64,000 bases of DNA from CAVUCH01 sp963739995 (GTDB lineage: Bacteria > Acidobacteriota > Vicinamibacteria > Vicinamibacterales > JAENWD01): contig CAVUCH010000003.1 in assembly GCA_963739995.1 (NCBI GenBank), positions 124,001 to 188,000 of the forward strand, written 5' to 3'. The notes beneath the pieces were generated by a model. That model saw only the letters and a list, made by a program, of their open reading frames with translations. It was not told the origin of the DNA and did not search any database. This document shows positions 53,289-61,971 of this stretch, piece by piece. Both the position numbers and the translations under genes were made by a program. Every line of letters begins with the position of its first letter. Within the stretch, counting starts at the first letter, position 1.

Positions 53289-54575
53289 ATGACCCAGAAG
53301 ACCCGTCCTATCGGACGCCGTGAATTCCTCAAGGCTACCGCAGCGACCACGGCCGGCTTCACGATCATCGCGCCAGCGTCGGTGCGCGGAAGCCAGGCAA
53401 ATTCAGCCGTGCGGCTCGGCATTCTCGGTGTCGGCGGACGCGGGACGACGGTCGGCAGCGGCTTCGTGACCAATGCGGGTGTCCGGGTGACCGCACTTGC
53501 CGATCTCTTCGCCGACCAGCTCGAGGCGGGGCGCGCCCACTTCGACAAACTGCAGGCGACGACCGGCGCAGGACCATTGGCCTCCTCGCGGTTGTTTCGC
53601 GGCCCCGACTGCTACAAGCAGATCGCGCAAGCGACAGACCTGGACGTCATCCAGATCTCGACGCCGCCGTACTTTCACCCGCTGCACCTCGAGGCCGTGG
53701 TGGCGGCGGGCAAACACGCGTACTGCGAGAAGCCCGTGGCGGTCGACGTGCCTGGCGCAAAGCAGGTGATCGAGATCGGGAGGCGCGCGGAGGGCAGACT
53801 GAGCCTCGACGTGGGATTCCAGATCCGCAAGGCCCCGCCAATGGCGGAGCTGGAAAAGCGCATCCGAGAGGGTGCGATCGGCGCCCACGCGTGCGGTGAG
53901 GCCTTCTACTATTGCCCGCAGATCGAACGGCCGCCATCGCCGAACGCCTCACCGGATGAGCAACGGCTGCGCAACTGGGTCTGGTATCGCGATCTCTCCG
54001 GCGACATCGTCGTGGAGCAGAACATCCACGTGCTCGACATGTGCAACTGGTTCCTCCGTGGGCATCCGGTGAAGGCGGTCGCCACCTGCGCGCGCAAGAT
54101 CCGGACGGACACGGGCGACTGCAAGGACAACTTCAACGCTGTCGTCACCTACCCTGGCGACGTGCAGATCACGTTCGGCTCCACGCAGTTCGGCAGCCCG
54201 GAGTTCGACGCGGGAGTGCGCCTGTTCGGGTCGGCGGGCAGCTCCGAGTCACACTACGACTCGCGCGTGAGCATAGCCGGCAAGCACGCGTGGGACGCGG
54301 GACTGGGCGCACCCCGCAGCGGCGAGCCCCAGCCCCCCTCGTCAGACCGATCTCGCGGCGCTCTCGATGACGCGGATTCGGAGAAGCAGAAGGCGTTCGT
54401 GGCGAGCATCACCAGCCGTCACTTCCACAACGAGGCACTGCAGGGGGCCGAGTCGGCACTGACCGCGATGCTGATTCGCAATGCCGCGTACAGCGGTAAG
54501 CTCCTGACGTGGGACGAATTGCTCACGTCTACCGAGATGTACAATCCCAGGATCAGCCTCGCACGCCTGTCCTGA
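53289..54575 (+). CDS. Gfo/Idh/MocA-family oxidoreductase, Tat-exported
   Basis: The 428-residue protein has a twin-arginine signal (GRREFLKATAATTAGFTII) and the cofactor motif VRLGILGVGGRGTTVG. CEKPVAVDVPGAKQVIEIG carries the EKP motif and RDLSGDIVVEQNIHVLDMCN the catalytic helix with His. It is only distantly similar to its divergent neighbour and is shorter (no C-terminal tail). A shared promoter region (53116-53288) suggests joint regulation. Such pairs often belong to carbohydrate-degradation sets in soil bacteria; no polysaccharide lyase or transporter is nearby. Confidence 0.87.
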   Translation: MTQKTRPIGRREFLKATAATTAGFTIIAPASVRGSQANSAVRLGILGVGGRGTTVGSGFVTNAGVRVTALADLFADQLEAGRAHFDKLQATTGAGPLASSRLFRGPDCYKQIAQATDLDVIQISTPPYFHPLHLEAVVAAGKHAYCEKPVAVDVPGAKQVIEIGRRAEGRLSLDVGFQIRKAPPMAELEKRIREGAIGAHACGEAFYYCPQIERPPSPNASPDEQRLRNWVWYRDLSGDIVVEQNIHVLDMCNWFLRGHPVKAVATCARKIRTDTGDCKDNFNAVVTYPGDVQITFGSTQFGSPEFDAGVRLFGSAGSSESHYDSRVSIAGKHAWDAGLGAPRSGEPQPPSSDRSRGALDDADSEKQKAFVASITSRHFHNEALQGAESALTAMLIRNAAYSGKLLTWDELLTSTEMYNPRISLARLS

Positions 54576-54921
54576 CCTCCAGGGTGACGGCGTGCCGCCC
54601 TGGCCCGGGCCTCACCGCTCAGGCCGCACACGGTCCGGCGCGCCCGCCGGGCGAGGGAACACCTCCGCCAGGCGTCAGACCTGCGAGGGTCTTGCAGGAT
54701 GAAGCCGTGCCACATCCATCAAGTGTGGCTGAAACCAGAGCCGGGCCCCGCAGCCAGGGCCCGCAGCGCGACGCCCGAGGTCCGAAGCCGGAAGCCCGAA
54801 GCCGCATCCTGTGCGTATTCGGGCTTCGGACCCTGCGCAGTCGGGTCCGCCGGGGTGCTGTCCTGCAGTGTCTCGGAGTTGTTAGACATGGCCTCGCGTG
54901 GCGCACGCGACGTGCCCGCAG
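54576..54921. repeat. Intergenic region with heptamer units and an 11-bp inverted repeat
   Basis: From 54774 the sequence runs CCGAGGT, CCGAAGC, CGGAAGC, CCGAAGC, all seven-base units. GGTCCGAAGCC (54779-54789) and its exact reverse complement (54822-54832) form an 11-bp stem with a 32-base loop. No gene is recognised in this 346-bp stretch. Confidence 0.7.
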
Positions 54922-55416
54922 TCAGCTCCCTGCCGAGGTACGGTTTCGGCCCAGCACCGTCTCAATCTGTCTCCATATGCGCCCCAGCACGGCGAACCAG
55001 GCACTGAGCACGCCCGTGGCCTCGTCTGCTGACGAGTTCACCGGGCCGATAGGGGCCTCACCCGTGGAGCGCGGCCGGCTGCGTTCGATGATCTCGAGCA
55101 TCCGCCGCGCGCCGGCTGGATTCGCGGAGTGCACGCGCACACTGCCCCGAGGCCATCGGCCTGTCTGCTCCATCCAGAGACAGAGGTCATAGCCAGACGG
55201 CACGTGGCGGCAGTAGTTGTAGAAGGTGTTGCCCCGTCGAGTCATCCGGCCGATGTGCCGTCCGCGGGCCGTGCACTCCGGACAGGCGCCCAGGTCGTGA
55301 TCGAGGCTGATATGCGTGACCAGTCCCTGCTCGAGATACACCTTGGCCGCTGCCACGGATCGCACGCTGCGCCACCCGCGCGGTGCCGGACGATGATCAT
55401 CCACCCAGAGCTTCAT
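54922..55416 (-). CDS. Cyclic-phosphate-processing receiver (cREC) protein
   Basis: From ATG 55416 the protein starts with KLWVDDHRPAPRGW, a receiver-like acidic pocket, then 'VAAAKVYLEQGLVTHISLDH' and DHDLG, RHVPSGYDLCLWMEQTGRWP, and VRVHSANPAGARRMLEIIER. This order matches the cREC family (cyclic-phosphate-processing receiver domain), proposed to act on RNA or nucleotide cyclic phosphates. Here the conserved Asp residues and the HSAN motif are present. The C-terminal 40 residues (VNSSADEATGVLSAWFAVLG) are extra. Open reading continues 20 codons upstream, but the domain starts at 55416. The neighbour on the same strand is a diguanylate cyclase. Confidence 0.72.
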   Translation of the reverse strand: MKLWVDDHRPAPRGWRSVRSVAAAKVYLEQGLVTHISLDHDLGACPECTARGRHIGRMTRRGNTFYNYCRHVPSGYDLCLWMEQTGRWPRGSVRVHSANPAGARRMLEIIERSRPRSTGEAPIGPVNSSADEATGVLSAWFAVLGRIWRQIETVLGRNRTSAGS

Positions 55417-55512
55417 CTGGACGGCAGCGCAGCACGGTCGGTGCCGCTGTGCGTCATGGGCGATCCGTGATGCCACCGCGGTCTATAACAGGTGAGCCGG
55501 TGCAGGCGGCCG

Positions 55513-57384
55513 TCAGCCCAGCGGCATCGGAGAACCGATCTCGAACGGCAGAGGCCGCACGCCGGGCCCATCGGCGTACGCCACGCAGCAGTCCCGGCCC
55601 CGCGCCTTGGCTTCGTACAGTGCCGTGTCCGCTTCACGCAGCAGCCGGTCCGGCGTCAGGCCTTCGCCGGACCCGGCGGTCACCCCGATCGACACGGTCA
55701 ACCCTTCGAGGATGGCCGTCCCATGATGTGCGTGCAGGCCGTGAATCGCCAGCCGCAACGCCTCGGCGCGGCGGAGCGCCACGTCCAGATGCGTCTCGGC
55801 CAACACCATCGCGAACTCCTCTCCGCCGAACCGGCACGCGATGTCACTGCCGCGGAACGTGCGCCCGAGCAGCTCCGCAAGCGCCTGCAACAGCACGTCA
55901 CCGGCTGCGTGCCCGGCCGTGTCGTTCACGCGCTTGAAGAAATCGACGTCCAGCAGCAGGAGTGCAACAGGCCGATCGATATGGCGTCGCGCGTCGTGAC
56001 ATTCACGGCTGAGCGCATCGTGCAGGAAACGACGATTGTACAGGCCGGTGAGCGGGTCCTGCAGCGACTGGATCTTCAGCGATTCCCGGAGCCGCAGGTT
56101 TGCCAGCCCTGCCTCGATCTGTTCGGCCGCGGCGAGCATCGTGCTGCGCGCGGCTGCCCGATCTTCGGCGCTGCCTTGCGGCGTGATCACAATCAGGCCG
56201 AACGGGCCGCCGTCGGCGAGCAGCGGGACGCACGTCGCGGTTTGCCCGCCGAACAAGTGCACGCAGCCGGGAGTCGTACTGCCGGGTGCGGCTTCGTGCA
56301 TGGTTCCCTGCCGCATGCCCCAGCATGCCTCGCGCGGGAATGCCTGCTGCAGCTCCCGTCCCTCGTCCCATGCGGCCGCACGCTCGAGACGCTCGCCCGT
56401 GACCAGATACAACGCGCCGGCGGCGCCGAACAACTCGGGGGCGGTCTTCTGGACCAGGTCACACGCCTCCTCCGACGATCGGCACCCCTGGAGAAAATGG
56501 CTCAGGCGTGCCAGGCGGGTGATCTCCTCGCGTCTCTGCTGCGCCTCCGCGACAGCCCCGGCCAGCGTTGCATTGGCGCGTTCCAGCCTGTGGGTCACCT
56601 TGCGGCGCTCGACCACATCACGGCGGACCATGAGCCCGGCGATCAGGATGGTGATGAACCCGAGCACGCTCGCGACGAGCACGTGCGACTGCGCCTGGCG
56701 CAATCGAGCGGCGGCTGTCGCCTGGTGTTCGCGCAACGCCTGCCGCTCCGCCCGCTCGATCTCGCTAACCGCCGCAATCACAGGGTCACTCACCAGTCCG
56801 CCGCGCCACCCTGCGGGGGATGGGGCCGTTCCCCCGGCGGCACCGGCCGCAAGCGCATTGCGGAAGAAAGCAGAGACGTCGCTCGTAAGAAGGCCCAGCT
56901 GCTGGAGGCGCTCACGCTGCGGAGGAGCATCGAGCAACCCGTCGAGGTCGCCGTGCAGCCGCAGGATGTCGCCCTGGGCGGCCTCATAGGAGCCGCGGTA
57001 CTGTGCGCGGCCGGTGAGCAGGATGGCCAGCTCGCTGGCCTCGAGCTCCCGGACCACGGCCTTCAGCGCCTGCAGGCGCTCAAGCGCCTCCACGCTCCGG
57101 GTCATCGAGGCATTGGCCGAGACCAGATCGGTGATGCTCGCCAGCGTGATCACGCCGAGCGCGACGAGCACGACCAACGCAAGACCAAACCCCATCGGAA
57201 CGCGCGGGTTCGGACGGGCACCGCCGCTGGTGGGCGGGGGCCCGCCACGCGGAATCACTCCCGCCGAAGCGTGTGTCTCCTGGCGCACCGGTCCGGCGGA
57301 CAGCGGCCGGCCGTCAGAACTGGGATTTTCGATGATCACAATTGTCGCAGATGCTGAAGCCTGCTGTCCTCCTCGGCTCCACAC
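55513..57384 (-). CDS. CHASE3-GAF-GGDEF diguanylate cyclase
   Basis: The protein has a membrane helix (GLALVVLVALGVITLASITD, about residue 65), a CHASE3-type periplasmic sensor (SVEALERLQALKAVVRELEA), a second helix (VLVASVLGFITILIAGLMV), a coiled linker, a GAF domain (FLQGCRSSEEACDLVQKTAP) and a GGDEF domain. The active loop is RFGGEEFAM, with LQDPLTGLYNRRFLHDALSR before it. An RxxD inhibitory site is not clear. It makes cyclic-di-GMP at the inner membrane. The start is uncertain: GTG 57384 gives 623 residues, but a GTG at 57339 is equally possible. Confidence 0.85.
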   Translation of the reverse strand: MWSRGGQQASASATIVIIENPSSDGRPLSAGPVRQETHASAGVIPRGGPPPTSGGARPNPRVPMGFGLALVVLVALGVITLASITDLVSANASMTRSVEALERLQALKAVVRELEASELAILLTGRAQYRGSYEAAQGDILRLHGDLDGLLDAPPQRERLQQLGLLTSDVSAFFRNALAAGAAGGTAPSPAGWRGGLVSDPVIAAVSEIERAERQALREHQATAAARLRQAQSHVLVASVLGFITILIAGLMVRRDVVERRKVTHRLERANATLAGAVAEAQQRREEITRLARLSHFLQGCRSSEEACDLVQKTAPELFGAAGALYLVTGERLERAAAWDEGRELQQAFPREACWGMRQGTMHEAAPGSTTPGCVHLFGGQTATCVPLLADGGPFGLIVITPQGSAEDRAAARSTMLAAAEQIEAGLANLRLRESLKIQSLQDPLTGLYNRRFLHDALSRECHDARRHIDRPVALLLLDVDFFKRVNDTAGHAAGDVLLQALAELLGRTFRGSDIACRFGGEEFAMVLAETHLDVALRRAEALRLAIHGLHAHHGTAILEGLTVSIGVTAGSGEGLTPDRLLREADTALYEAKARGRDCCVAYADGPGVRPLPFEIGSPMPLG

Positions 57385-57665
57385 GACTCAGCATACAGAT
57401 TGATAACGCCCGACGCCAAATATCCGCACGACGCTGCGCGTTTTCGCAGCATTCGTCACTTCCGTCGGGCGCTGAAGGTACACTCGCTGCCTGCGCCCGT
57501 TGTGACAGCGATCCGGCCCACGCCGGGTCCCACGCAGGGCGCACGCGTGGCGTTCGACTTCAGTCGGAGCTCTGGACACGCCGGGTACGTAGCGTCCGAC
57601 TCTACGCTTATCGGACTACTGTGCCATGCGCAAAGGCGACTCGGGCCTCGCGCGGGAGGAAAACC
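57385..57665. other. Intergenic region between the cyclase and DinB genes
   Basis: A divergent promoter region without a gene or repeat that I can defend. Confidence 0.3.
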
Positions 57666-58184
57666 GTGCAAATTTCGGATATGGTGCTGCCGGAGTTCGA
57701 TCACGAGACTGCGGTCACGCGCCTGCTCATCGAGCGGGCGCCGGAGTCGCGTCTGTCGTGGGCCCCGCACCCGAGGTCCCGGACGCTCGGCGACCTCTGC
57801 CTCCACCTCGCAGAGCTCCCGCTCTGGGGAGTGACCGTCATGCAGCAGACCGCGTACGACCTCAGCCCTCCCGACGCCCTCGAGGCCCGTCCGCAACCGC
57901 GGCCCGAGCCGCAAGGGGCGGCCCTCCAACGCTTCGACGAACACGTCGGCCAGGCCCGCGCCGCAATTACAGGAGCAACCGATGCCGACTTCCTGGCCCG
58001 GTGGACCCTGCAGCAGGCGGGGCGCACCCTCTTCACGATGCCGCGAGTCTCTGTTTTCCGGTCGCTGGTCCTGGGCCACCTGATTCACCACCGCGGCCAA
58101 TTGAGCGTCTATCTGCGCCTCTGCGACGTACAGCTGCCTGTGATCTATGGACCGACAGCCGACACCCCGGGCCGCGACCTGTAG
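57666..58184 (+). CDS. DinB-family protein
   Basis: The 172-residue protein has the DinB four-helix bundle: 'FDHETAVTRLLIERAPESRL', 'DLCLHLAELPLWGVTVMQQT' with metal-ligand His, 'VFRSLVLGHLIHHRGQLSVY' with the His pair, and PVIYGPTADTPG at the end. DinB-like proteins are metal-binding thiol-dependent enzymes, many of them of unknown substrate. The GTG at 57666 is chosen because GGGAGGA (57654-57660) is five bases upstream and matches the usual start 'M-[QR]-I-S-D-M'; ATG 57681 is the alternative. A Tat-type isomerase gene follows by 58 bp. Confidence 0.85.
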   Translation: MQISDMVLPEFDHETAVTRLLIERAPESRLSWAPHPRSRTLGDLCLHLAELPLWGVTVMQQTAYDLSPPDALEARPQPRPEPQGAALQRFDEHVGQARAAITGATDADFLARWTLQQAGRTLFTMPRVSVFRSLVLGHLIHHRGQLSVYLRLCDVQLPVIYGPTADTPGRDL

Positions 58185-58242
58185 AGAGCGACCACCCGCT
58201 CCCTCCCGCACACGGAGCGGTATTCCGTTGTATCCTCCGGCC

Positions 58243-59184
58243 ATGCGAGTCAATCGACGTGGCGCTCTCCGGCTGTGCGCCTTCACACCGCTTGCCACGC
58301 TCGGCCGGCCGGCACGGGCAATCGCCCAGCCGCAGCAGGAAGGAGCGCCAGGCCGCGTGCGGCTGGCGGTTTCCACCTACTCCTACTGGCACTTCAAGGA
58401 ATCGAAGTACCCTGTTGAGCGCGTCATCGCGGATGCGGCGCGCCTCGGGTTCGACGGCGTCGAAATATTGCACCGGCAGATGGACGGCGAGTCGCCGGAA
58501 TACGTCAACCGGCTGAAACAGGCGGCGTTCCGGGGCGGCCTCGCCATGCCGATGCTGTCGATCCACCAGGACTTCGTGTCGCCCGACGCAAACGAGCGGC
58601 AGACCGCGGTCGATCACACCAGACGATGCATCGAGCTCGCGGCGCGGCTCGGCATCCCGGCGGTGCGCCTCAATTCCGGCCGATGGAAGACCATCAAGTC
58701 GTTCGACGACCTGATGAAGGTGAAGGGCGAGGAGCCTCCCCTTCCGGGCTACACGCTGAAGGATGCGTTCGGGTGGTGTATCGAGAGCATCCGGGCCTGC
58801 CTGCCTGACGCCGAGCGGCACGGCGTCGTCCTCGCGCTCGAGAACCACTGGGGCCTCACCACCGACGTGGAGCACCTGCTTCATATCCACGGTGCGGTCG
58901 GGTCACCCTGGCTCGGCATCAACCTCGATACGGGCAACTTCCCCGGCGACCCGTACGCCGGAATCGAACGACTCGCGCCGCACGCAACCATCGTGCAGGC
59001 GAAAACCTACTATGGCGGCGGCGAGTGGTACACGCTCGATCTCGATTACGCGCGCATCGCCCGGATCCTGCGAAAAGCCGGCTTCAGCGGGTGGGTCTCG
59101 CTGGAAATGGAAGGGAAAGAGCCTCCCGAGACCGCGGTGCCCAAAAGTCTGGCCGTGCTCCGCGACGCATTCGCGAAGAGTTGA
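58243..59184 (+). CDS. Tat-signal sugar phosphate isomerase/epimerase (TIM barrel)
   Basis: The 313-residue protein has a twin-arginine-like leader (RVNRRGALRLCAFTPLA) and a xylose-isomerase-like TIM barrel: RLAVSTYSYWHFKES, GFDGVEILHRQMDGE, MPMLSIHQDF, 'HTRRCIELAARLGIPAVRLN', VLALENHWGLTTDVEH with Glu, 'WLGINLDTGNFPGDPYAGIE' with Asp and GWVSLEMEGKEPPETA with Glu. Metal ligands (Glu, Asp, His, Glu) are present. It should epimerise or isomerise a sugar-like substrate, probably outside the cytoplasm, in line with the Tat-exported oxidoreductases 4 kb away. Confidence 0.87.
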   Translation: MRVNRRGALRLCAFTPLATLGRPARAIAQPQQEGAPGRVRLAVSTYSYWHFKESKYPVERVIADAARLGFDGVEILHRQMDGESPEYVNRLKQAAFRGGLAMPMLSIHQDFVSPDANERQTAVDHTRRCIELAARLGIPAVRLNSGRWKTIKSFDDLMKVKGEEPPLPGYTLKDAFGWCIESIRACLPDAERHGVVLALENHWGLTTDVEHLLHIHGAVGSPWLGINLDTGNFPGDPYAGIERLAPHATIVQAKTYYGGGEWYTLDLDYARIARILRKAGFSGWVSLEMEGKEPPETAVPKSLAVLRDAFAKS

Positions 59185-59192
59185 CTCGGTAC

Positions 59193-59372
59193 TCAGGCTG
59201 GCGGCTGCAGGCTTTGGCCTCCAGGCCGGTTCTGGCTTCACCCGGATGGGCGCCGGTTCCCTGCCACGACGCTCACACTCGCCTGCCGCGAGGGGGGCTT
59301 CTGGCCTCGGCCGGCCCGCCACTTCTGCAGTCCGGGGCCCGTAGCCGGCGGCCGACTCTCACATCAGATTCA
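59193..59372. repeat. Heptamer-unit repeat between convergent genes
   Basis: 59193-59227 runs TCAGGCT, GGCGGCT, GCAGGCT, TTGGCCT, CCAGGCC, all seven bases, with a shared GGCT core. The remainder has no gene. It is the intergenic space between the isomerase and the M2 peptidase. Confidence 0.65.
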
Positions 59373-61214
59373 TCAATCCCAGCCAACGGGATGGCCGCGG
59401 TTCTGCTCGTCGAGCCACGTCTTCAGCGGCGCGAAGTAGTCGACGATGGCCGTGGCGTCCATCTGCCGTCCGCCGGTGAGCGCCTCCAGCGCATCGGGCC
59501 ATGGGCGGCTGGTTCCCAGCGCCAGCGTGCGCTGCAGGCGCTCGCCGGCCGCGCCGCTGCCGTAGATTGAACAACGGTGCAGGGGGCCGCGCTGCCCGGC
59601 GGCGTCGCACAGGGCGCGGTGGAACTGGAACTGGAGGATGCGCGCGAGGAAGTAGCGCGTGTACGGGTAGTTCGCCGGCACGTGGTATTTGGCGCCGGGA
59701 TCGAAGTCCTGCTCGCTGCGGGCGACGGGAGCGGCCACCCCCTGGTAGCGCCTGCGCAGGTCCCACCACGCCGCGTTGTAGTTCTCGGGCTTGATATCGC
59801 CCGAGAACACGCGCCAGCGCCACTGATCGATCAGCAGGCCGAACGGCAGAAATGCGATCTTGTCGAGCGCCTGCCGGAGCAGCAGGCCGGTATCGTCAGT
59901 CGGGGACGTCGCGCTGTCGAGGAGCCCGATCTGCTGCAGGTATTCCGGCGTGATCGAGAGCGCGACGGTGTCGCCAATGGCCTCGTGGAAGGCGTCGTTC
60001 GCGCTGTTCATGAACAGAAACGGCTGCTGGCGGTACGCGAGCTGGTAGTACGTGTGGCCCAGCTCGTGGTGCACGGTGTTGAAATCGTCCTGATTCACCT
60101 GGATGCACATCTTCAGGCGCACGTCTTCCCGGTTGTCGACGGACCATGCGCTGGCATGGCACACCACATCCCGGTCAGCGGGCTTGGTGAAGAGGGAGCG
60201 TTCCCAGAACGTGGCCGGCAGCGGAGGGAACCCGAGAGAGGTGAAGAAGCCCTCACCGGTGCGGACGATCGCGCGCGCGTCCATGTTGTGCGCACGAAGC
60301 TGCGCGGTGAGGTCGAAGCCCTGCGCCTTGACACCCGGCGCGACCAGATCGTAGATGTTGCCCCATTCCTGTGCCCAGGGATTCCCGAGCAGGTGGGCCG
60401 GAATCGGCCCGTTCGGCGGAACGGCCGCGGCGCCGTACCGCTCGCTCAGGCGGCGGCGCACGTAGGCGTGCAGCGACACGTAGAAGGGCCGGACCTGCTG
60501 CCACAGGCGTTCGAGTTCCGCCGAGAACGCGTCGGGCGGCATGTCATAGTTCGAACGCCACAGGGCACCGGTGTTCTCGAACCCCAGCTCCAGCGCCCCC
60601 TTGTTGGTCAGCTCGACGAAGCGCGTGTACCGGTCGCGCATCGGCGGGGCGATCCGCCGCCAACCGGTCCACAGGTCGGCGAGCTCCTTCGGGTCGCGGC
60701 TCTCCGCCATGATCCGCTCGATGGCCGTAATATCGAGACACTCCTGCTTGTCCGCCTTGCCGGGGCGACAGTAGGTGCCCTTCCCGTAATCCGCCTCGAG
60801 GGAGGTCGCGATGCGCGTGAGCTCGGCCAACTCCCCCGGATCGGCAGGCGCAGGCATCGTGAGCTGGAGCCGGAGGAGCAGCAGCTTCCGCCCGAGATCC
60901 GGCGGCAGCTGCACGTCTCGAAACCGTCCCGCCTCCTTCGCGAACTGCGTGGCCGCGCGGATCTGCGCCTCGCGCGTTTCCGCCGCAATCGCCTGCGTAT
61001 CGACGGTGATGTAGGTGGATTGGACCCAGTCCGCGCGTGAAGCACGGACGCCGAGCGTGTTCAGCGTCTCCTCGGCGCTCGCGATGAACGCACGGGCCTC
61101 GTCAACGGTGGGCGGGGGAGGCGAGGAGGGAGCCTGCGCCAGCACCAATACTCCCGGCACCAGCGCGCCGACTGCGAGGAGCCGGAAGAGACGGTGCGAC
61201 CCGGCGCAATGCAC
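59373..61214 (-). CDS. M2-family (ACE-like) metallopeptidase
   Basis: The protein has a signal peptide (LFRLLAVGALVPGVLVLAQ) and a gluzincin catalytic centre typical of peptidyl-dipeptidase A: VHHELGHTYYQLAYRQQPFL, an HExxH motif written HELGH, with the third ligand in FHEAIGDTVALS (Glu). 'YFNDFD...' features are absent, but the overall 610 residues, NSANDAFHEAIGDT and the C-terminal RYFLARILQFQFHRALCD fit M2. It should release dipeptides from oligopeptide C-termini in the periplasm. The GTG at 61214 is preferred over one at 61235, since both lie inside the heptamer array 61210-61257, which overlaps the start. Confidence 0.85.
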   Translation of the reverse strand: MHCAGSHRLFRLLAVGALVPGVLVLAQAPSSPPPPTVDEARAFIASAEETLNTLGVRASRADWVQSTYITVDTQAIAAETREAQIRAATQFAKEAGRFRDVQLPPDLGRKLLLLRLQLTMPAPADPGELAELTRIATSLEADYGKGTYCRPGKADKQECLDITAIERIMAESRDPKELADLWTGWRRIAPPMRDRYTRFVELTNKGALELGFENTGALWRSNYDMPPDAFSAELERLWQQVRPFYVSLHAYVRRRLSERYGAAAVPPNGPIPAHLLGNPWAQEWGNIYDLVAPGVKAQGFDLTAQLRAHNMDARAIVRTGEGFFTSLGFPPLPATFWERSLFTKPADRDVVCHASAWSVDNREDVRLKMCIQVNQDDFNTVHHELGHTYYQLAYRQQPFLFMNSANDAFHEAIGDTVALSITPEYLQQIGLLDSATSPTDDTGLLLRQALDKIAFLPFGLLIDQWRWRVFSGDIKPENYNAAWWDLRRRYQGVAAPVARSEQDFDPGAKYHVPANYPYTRYFLARILQFQFHRALCDAAGQRGPLHRCSIYGSGAAGERLQRTLALGTSRPWPDALEALTGGRQMDATAIVDYFAPLKTWLDEQNRGHPVGWD

Positions 61215-61257
61215 AATCGAGTATGCACGATGCACGATGCGCGCGGAGGATGCAAGA
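61210..61257. repeat. Heptamer array overlapping the M2 peptidase start
   Basis: TGCACAA, TCGAGTA, TGCACGA, TGCACGA, TGCGCGC, GGAGGA, TGCAAGA run with a seven-base step. On the minus strand it reads as GCATCGT-type units, as at 17348. It covers the possible start codons of the peptidase gene. Confidence 0.75.
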
Positions 61258-61304
61258 AACGGAGCACCGTGACGCGCGACCAGCCTCAGGTAGCTGATGG
61301 CGCA

Positions 61305-61339
61305 GCATCATCGTGCATGCTGCATCGACATTGTGGATT
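61305..61339. repeat. Second GCAT heptamer array
   Basis: GCATCAT, CGTGCAT, GCTGCAT, CGACATT, GTGGATT, each seven bases, lie 17 bases beyond the 3' end of the hypothetical gene at 61356. The GCAT core matches the array at 61210-61257 and the one at 17348. Confidence 0.6.
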
Positions 61340-61355
61340 CTGCGCGAAGGCGCGG

Positions 61356-61895
61356 TCAGGACCCCTGCCGTTTTTTCATCTCGGCGATCAGTGCCTCGAG
61401 CATCCGGACGTAGTGGGTGTCGGCTTCGCCGAAAGTCTGGAGATACGCGTCTTCCGTCAGCTTGCGCTTCTTCCAGTCGCCGTCGAACGCGAACCGCGTC
61501 TCGCCCTTGGTGTAGATGTCGAACGACGTGGTGCGGCGCGGGCGGATGCCGTCGGCGTCCATATCTTCGATGAAGACCTTCGAGGTGGGATCCACGGCGA
61601 CATTCAGGTCGATATAGGCGTCGCGGTACTTGTTCAGGGCGATCCGCTCGTTCAGCAGCGCCGGAACGGCGTACTTCGACGAGACGACGAGGAGCTGACC
61701 GGGGAAGTACAAGGCAGCCACGAAGATATCGTCGCTGCCGGCCTGCCGCGTGGCGATGCTATCGAGCTTGGCGCGATCGAGCATGCCCGTGAGCTCGCGT
61801 GCGAGCGTCACGGTGCGGCTCTCCTGGGCGGCCGAAGGCGCCGCAATCAGCGTGACGGCCACGAGCATCGAGGCCCCGAGGAGGCGTTGGGACAT
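61356..61895 (-). CDS. Exported hypothetical protein
   Basis: The 179-residue protein has a signal peptide (LLGASMLVAVTLIAAPSAAQ) and a mixed alpha/beta body: 'FVAALYFPGQLLVVSSKYAV', KYRDAYIDLNVAVDPTSKVF and 'DIYTKGETRFAFDGDWKKRK'. No family is recognised. GGGGGTGG just before the ATG (61895) could be the ribosome-binding site. It is on the same strand as the M2 peptidase, downstream of two small coiled-coil genes, and a role in the envelope is only inference. Confidence 0.7.
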   Translation of the reverse strand: MSQRLLGASMLVAVTLIAAPSAAQESRTVTLARELTGMLDRAKLDSIATRQAGSDDIFVAALYFPGQLLVVSSKYAVPALLNERIALNKYRDAYIDLNVAVDPTSKVFIEDMDADGIRPRRTTSFDIYTKGETRFAFDGDWKKRKLTEDAYLQTFGEADTHYVRMLEALIAEMKKRQGS

Positions 61896-61971
61896 GGACC
61901 ACCCCCAATGGATGAGGACGATGGGTTCTACCATGCGGCCCGGCGGCCGTCAACATGCGGCATCCGCGGGA

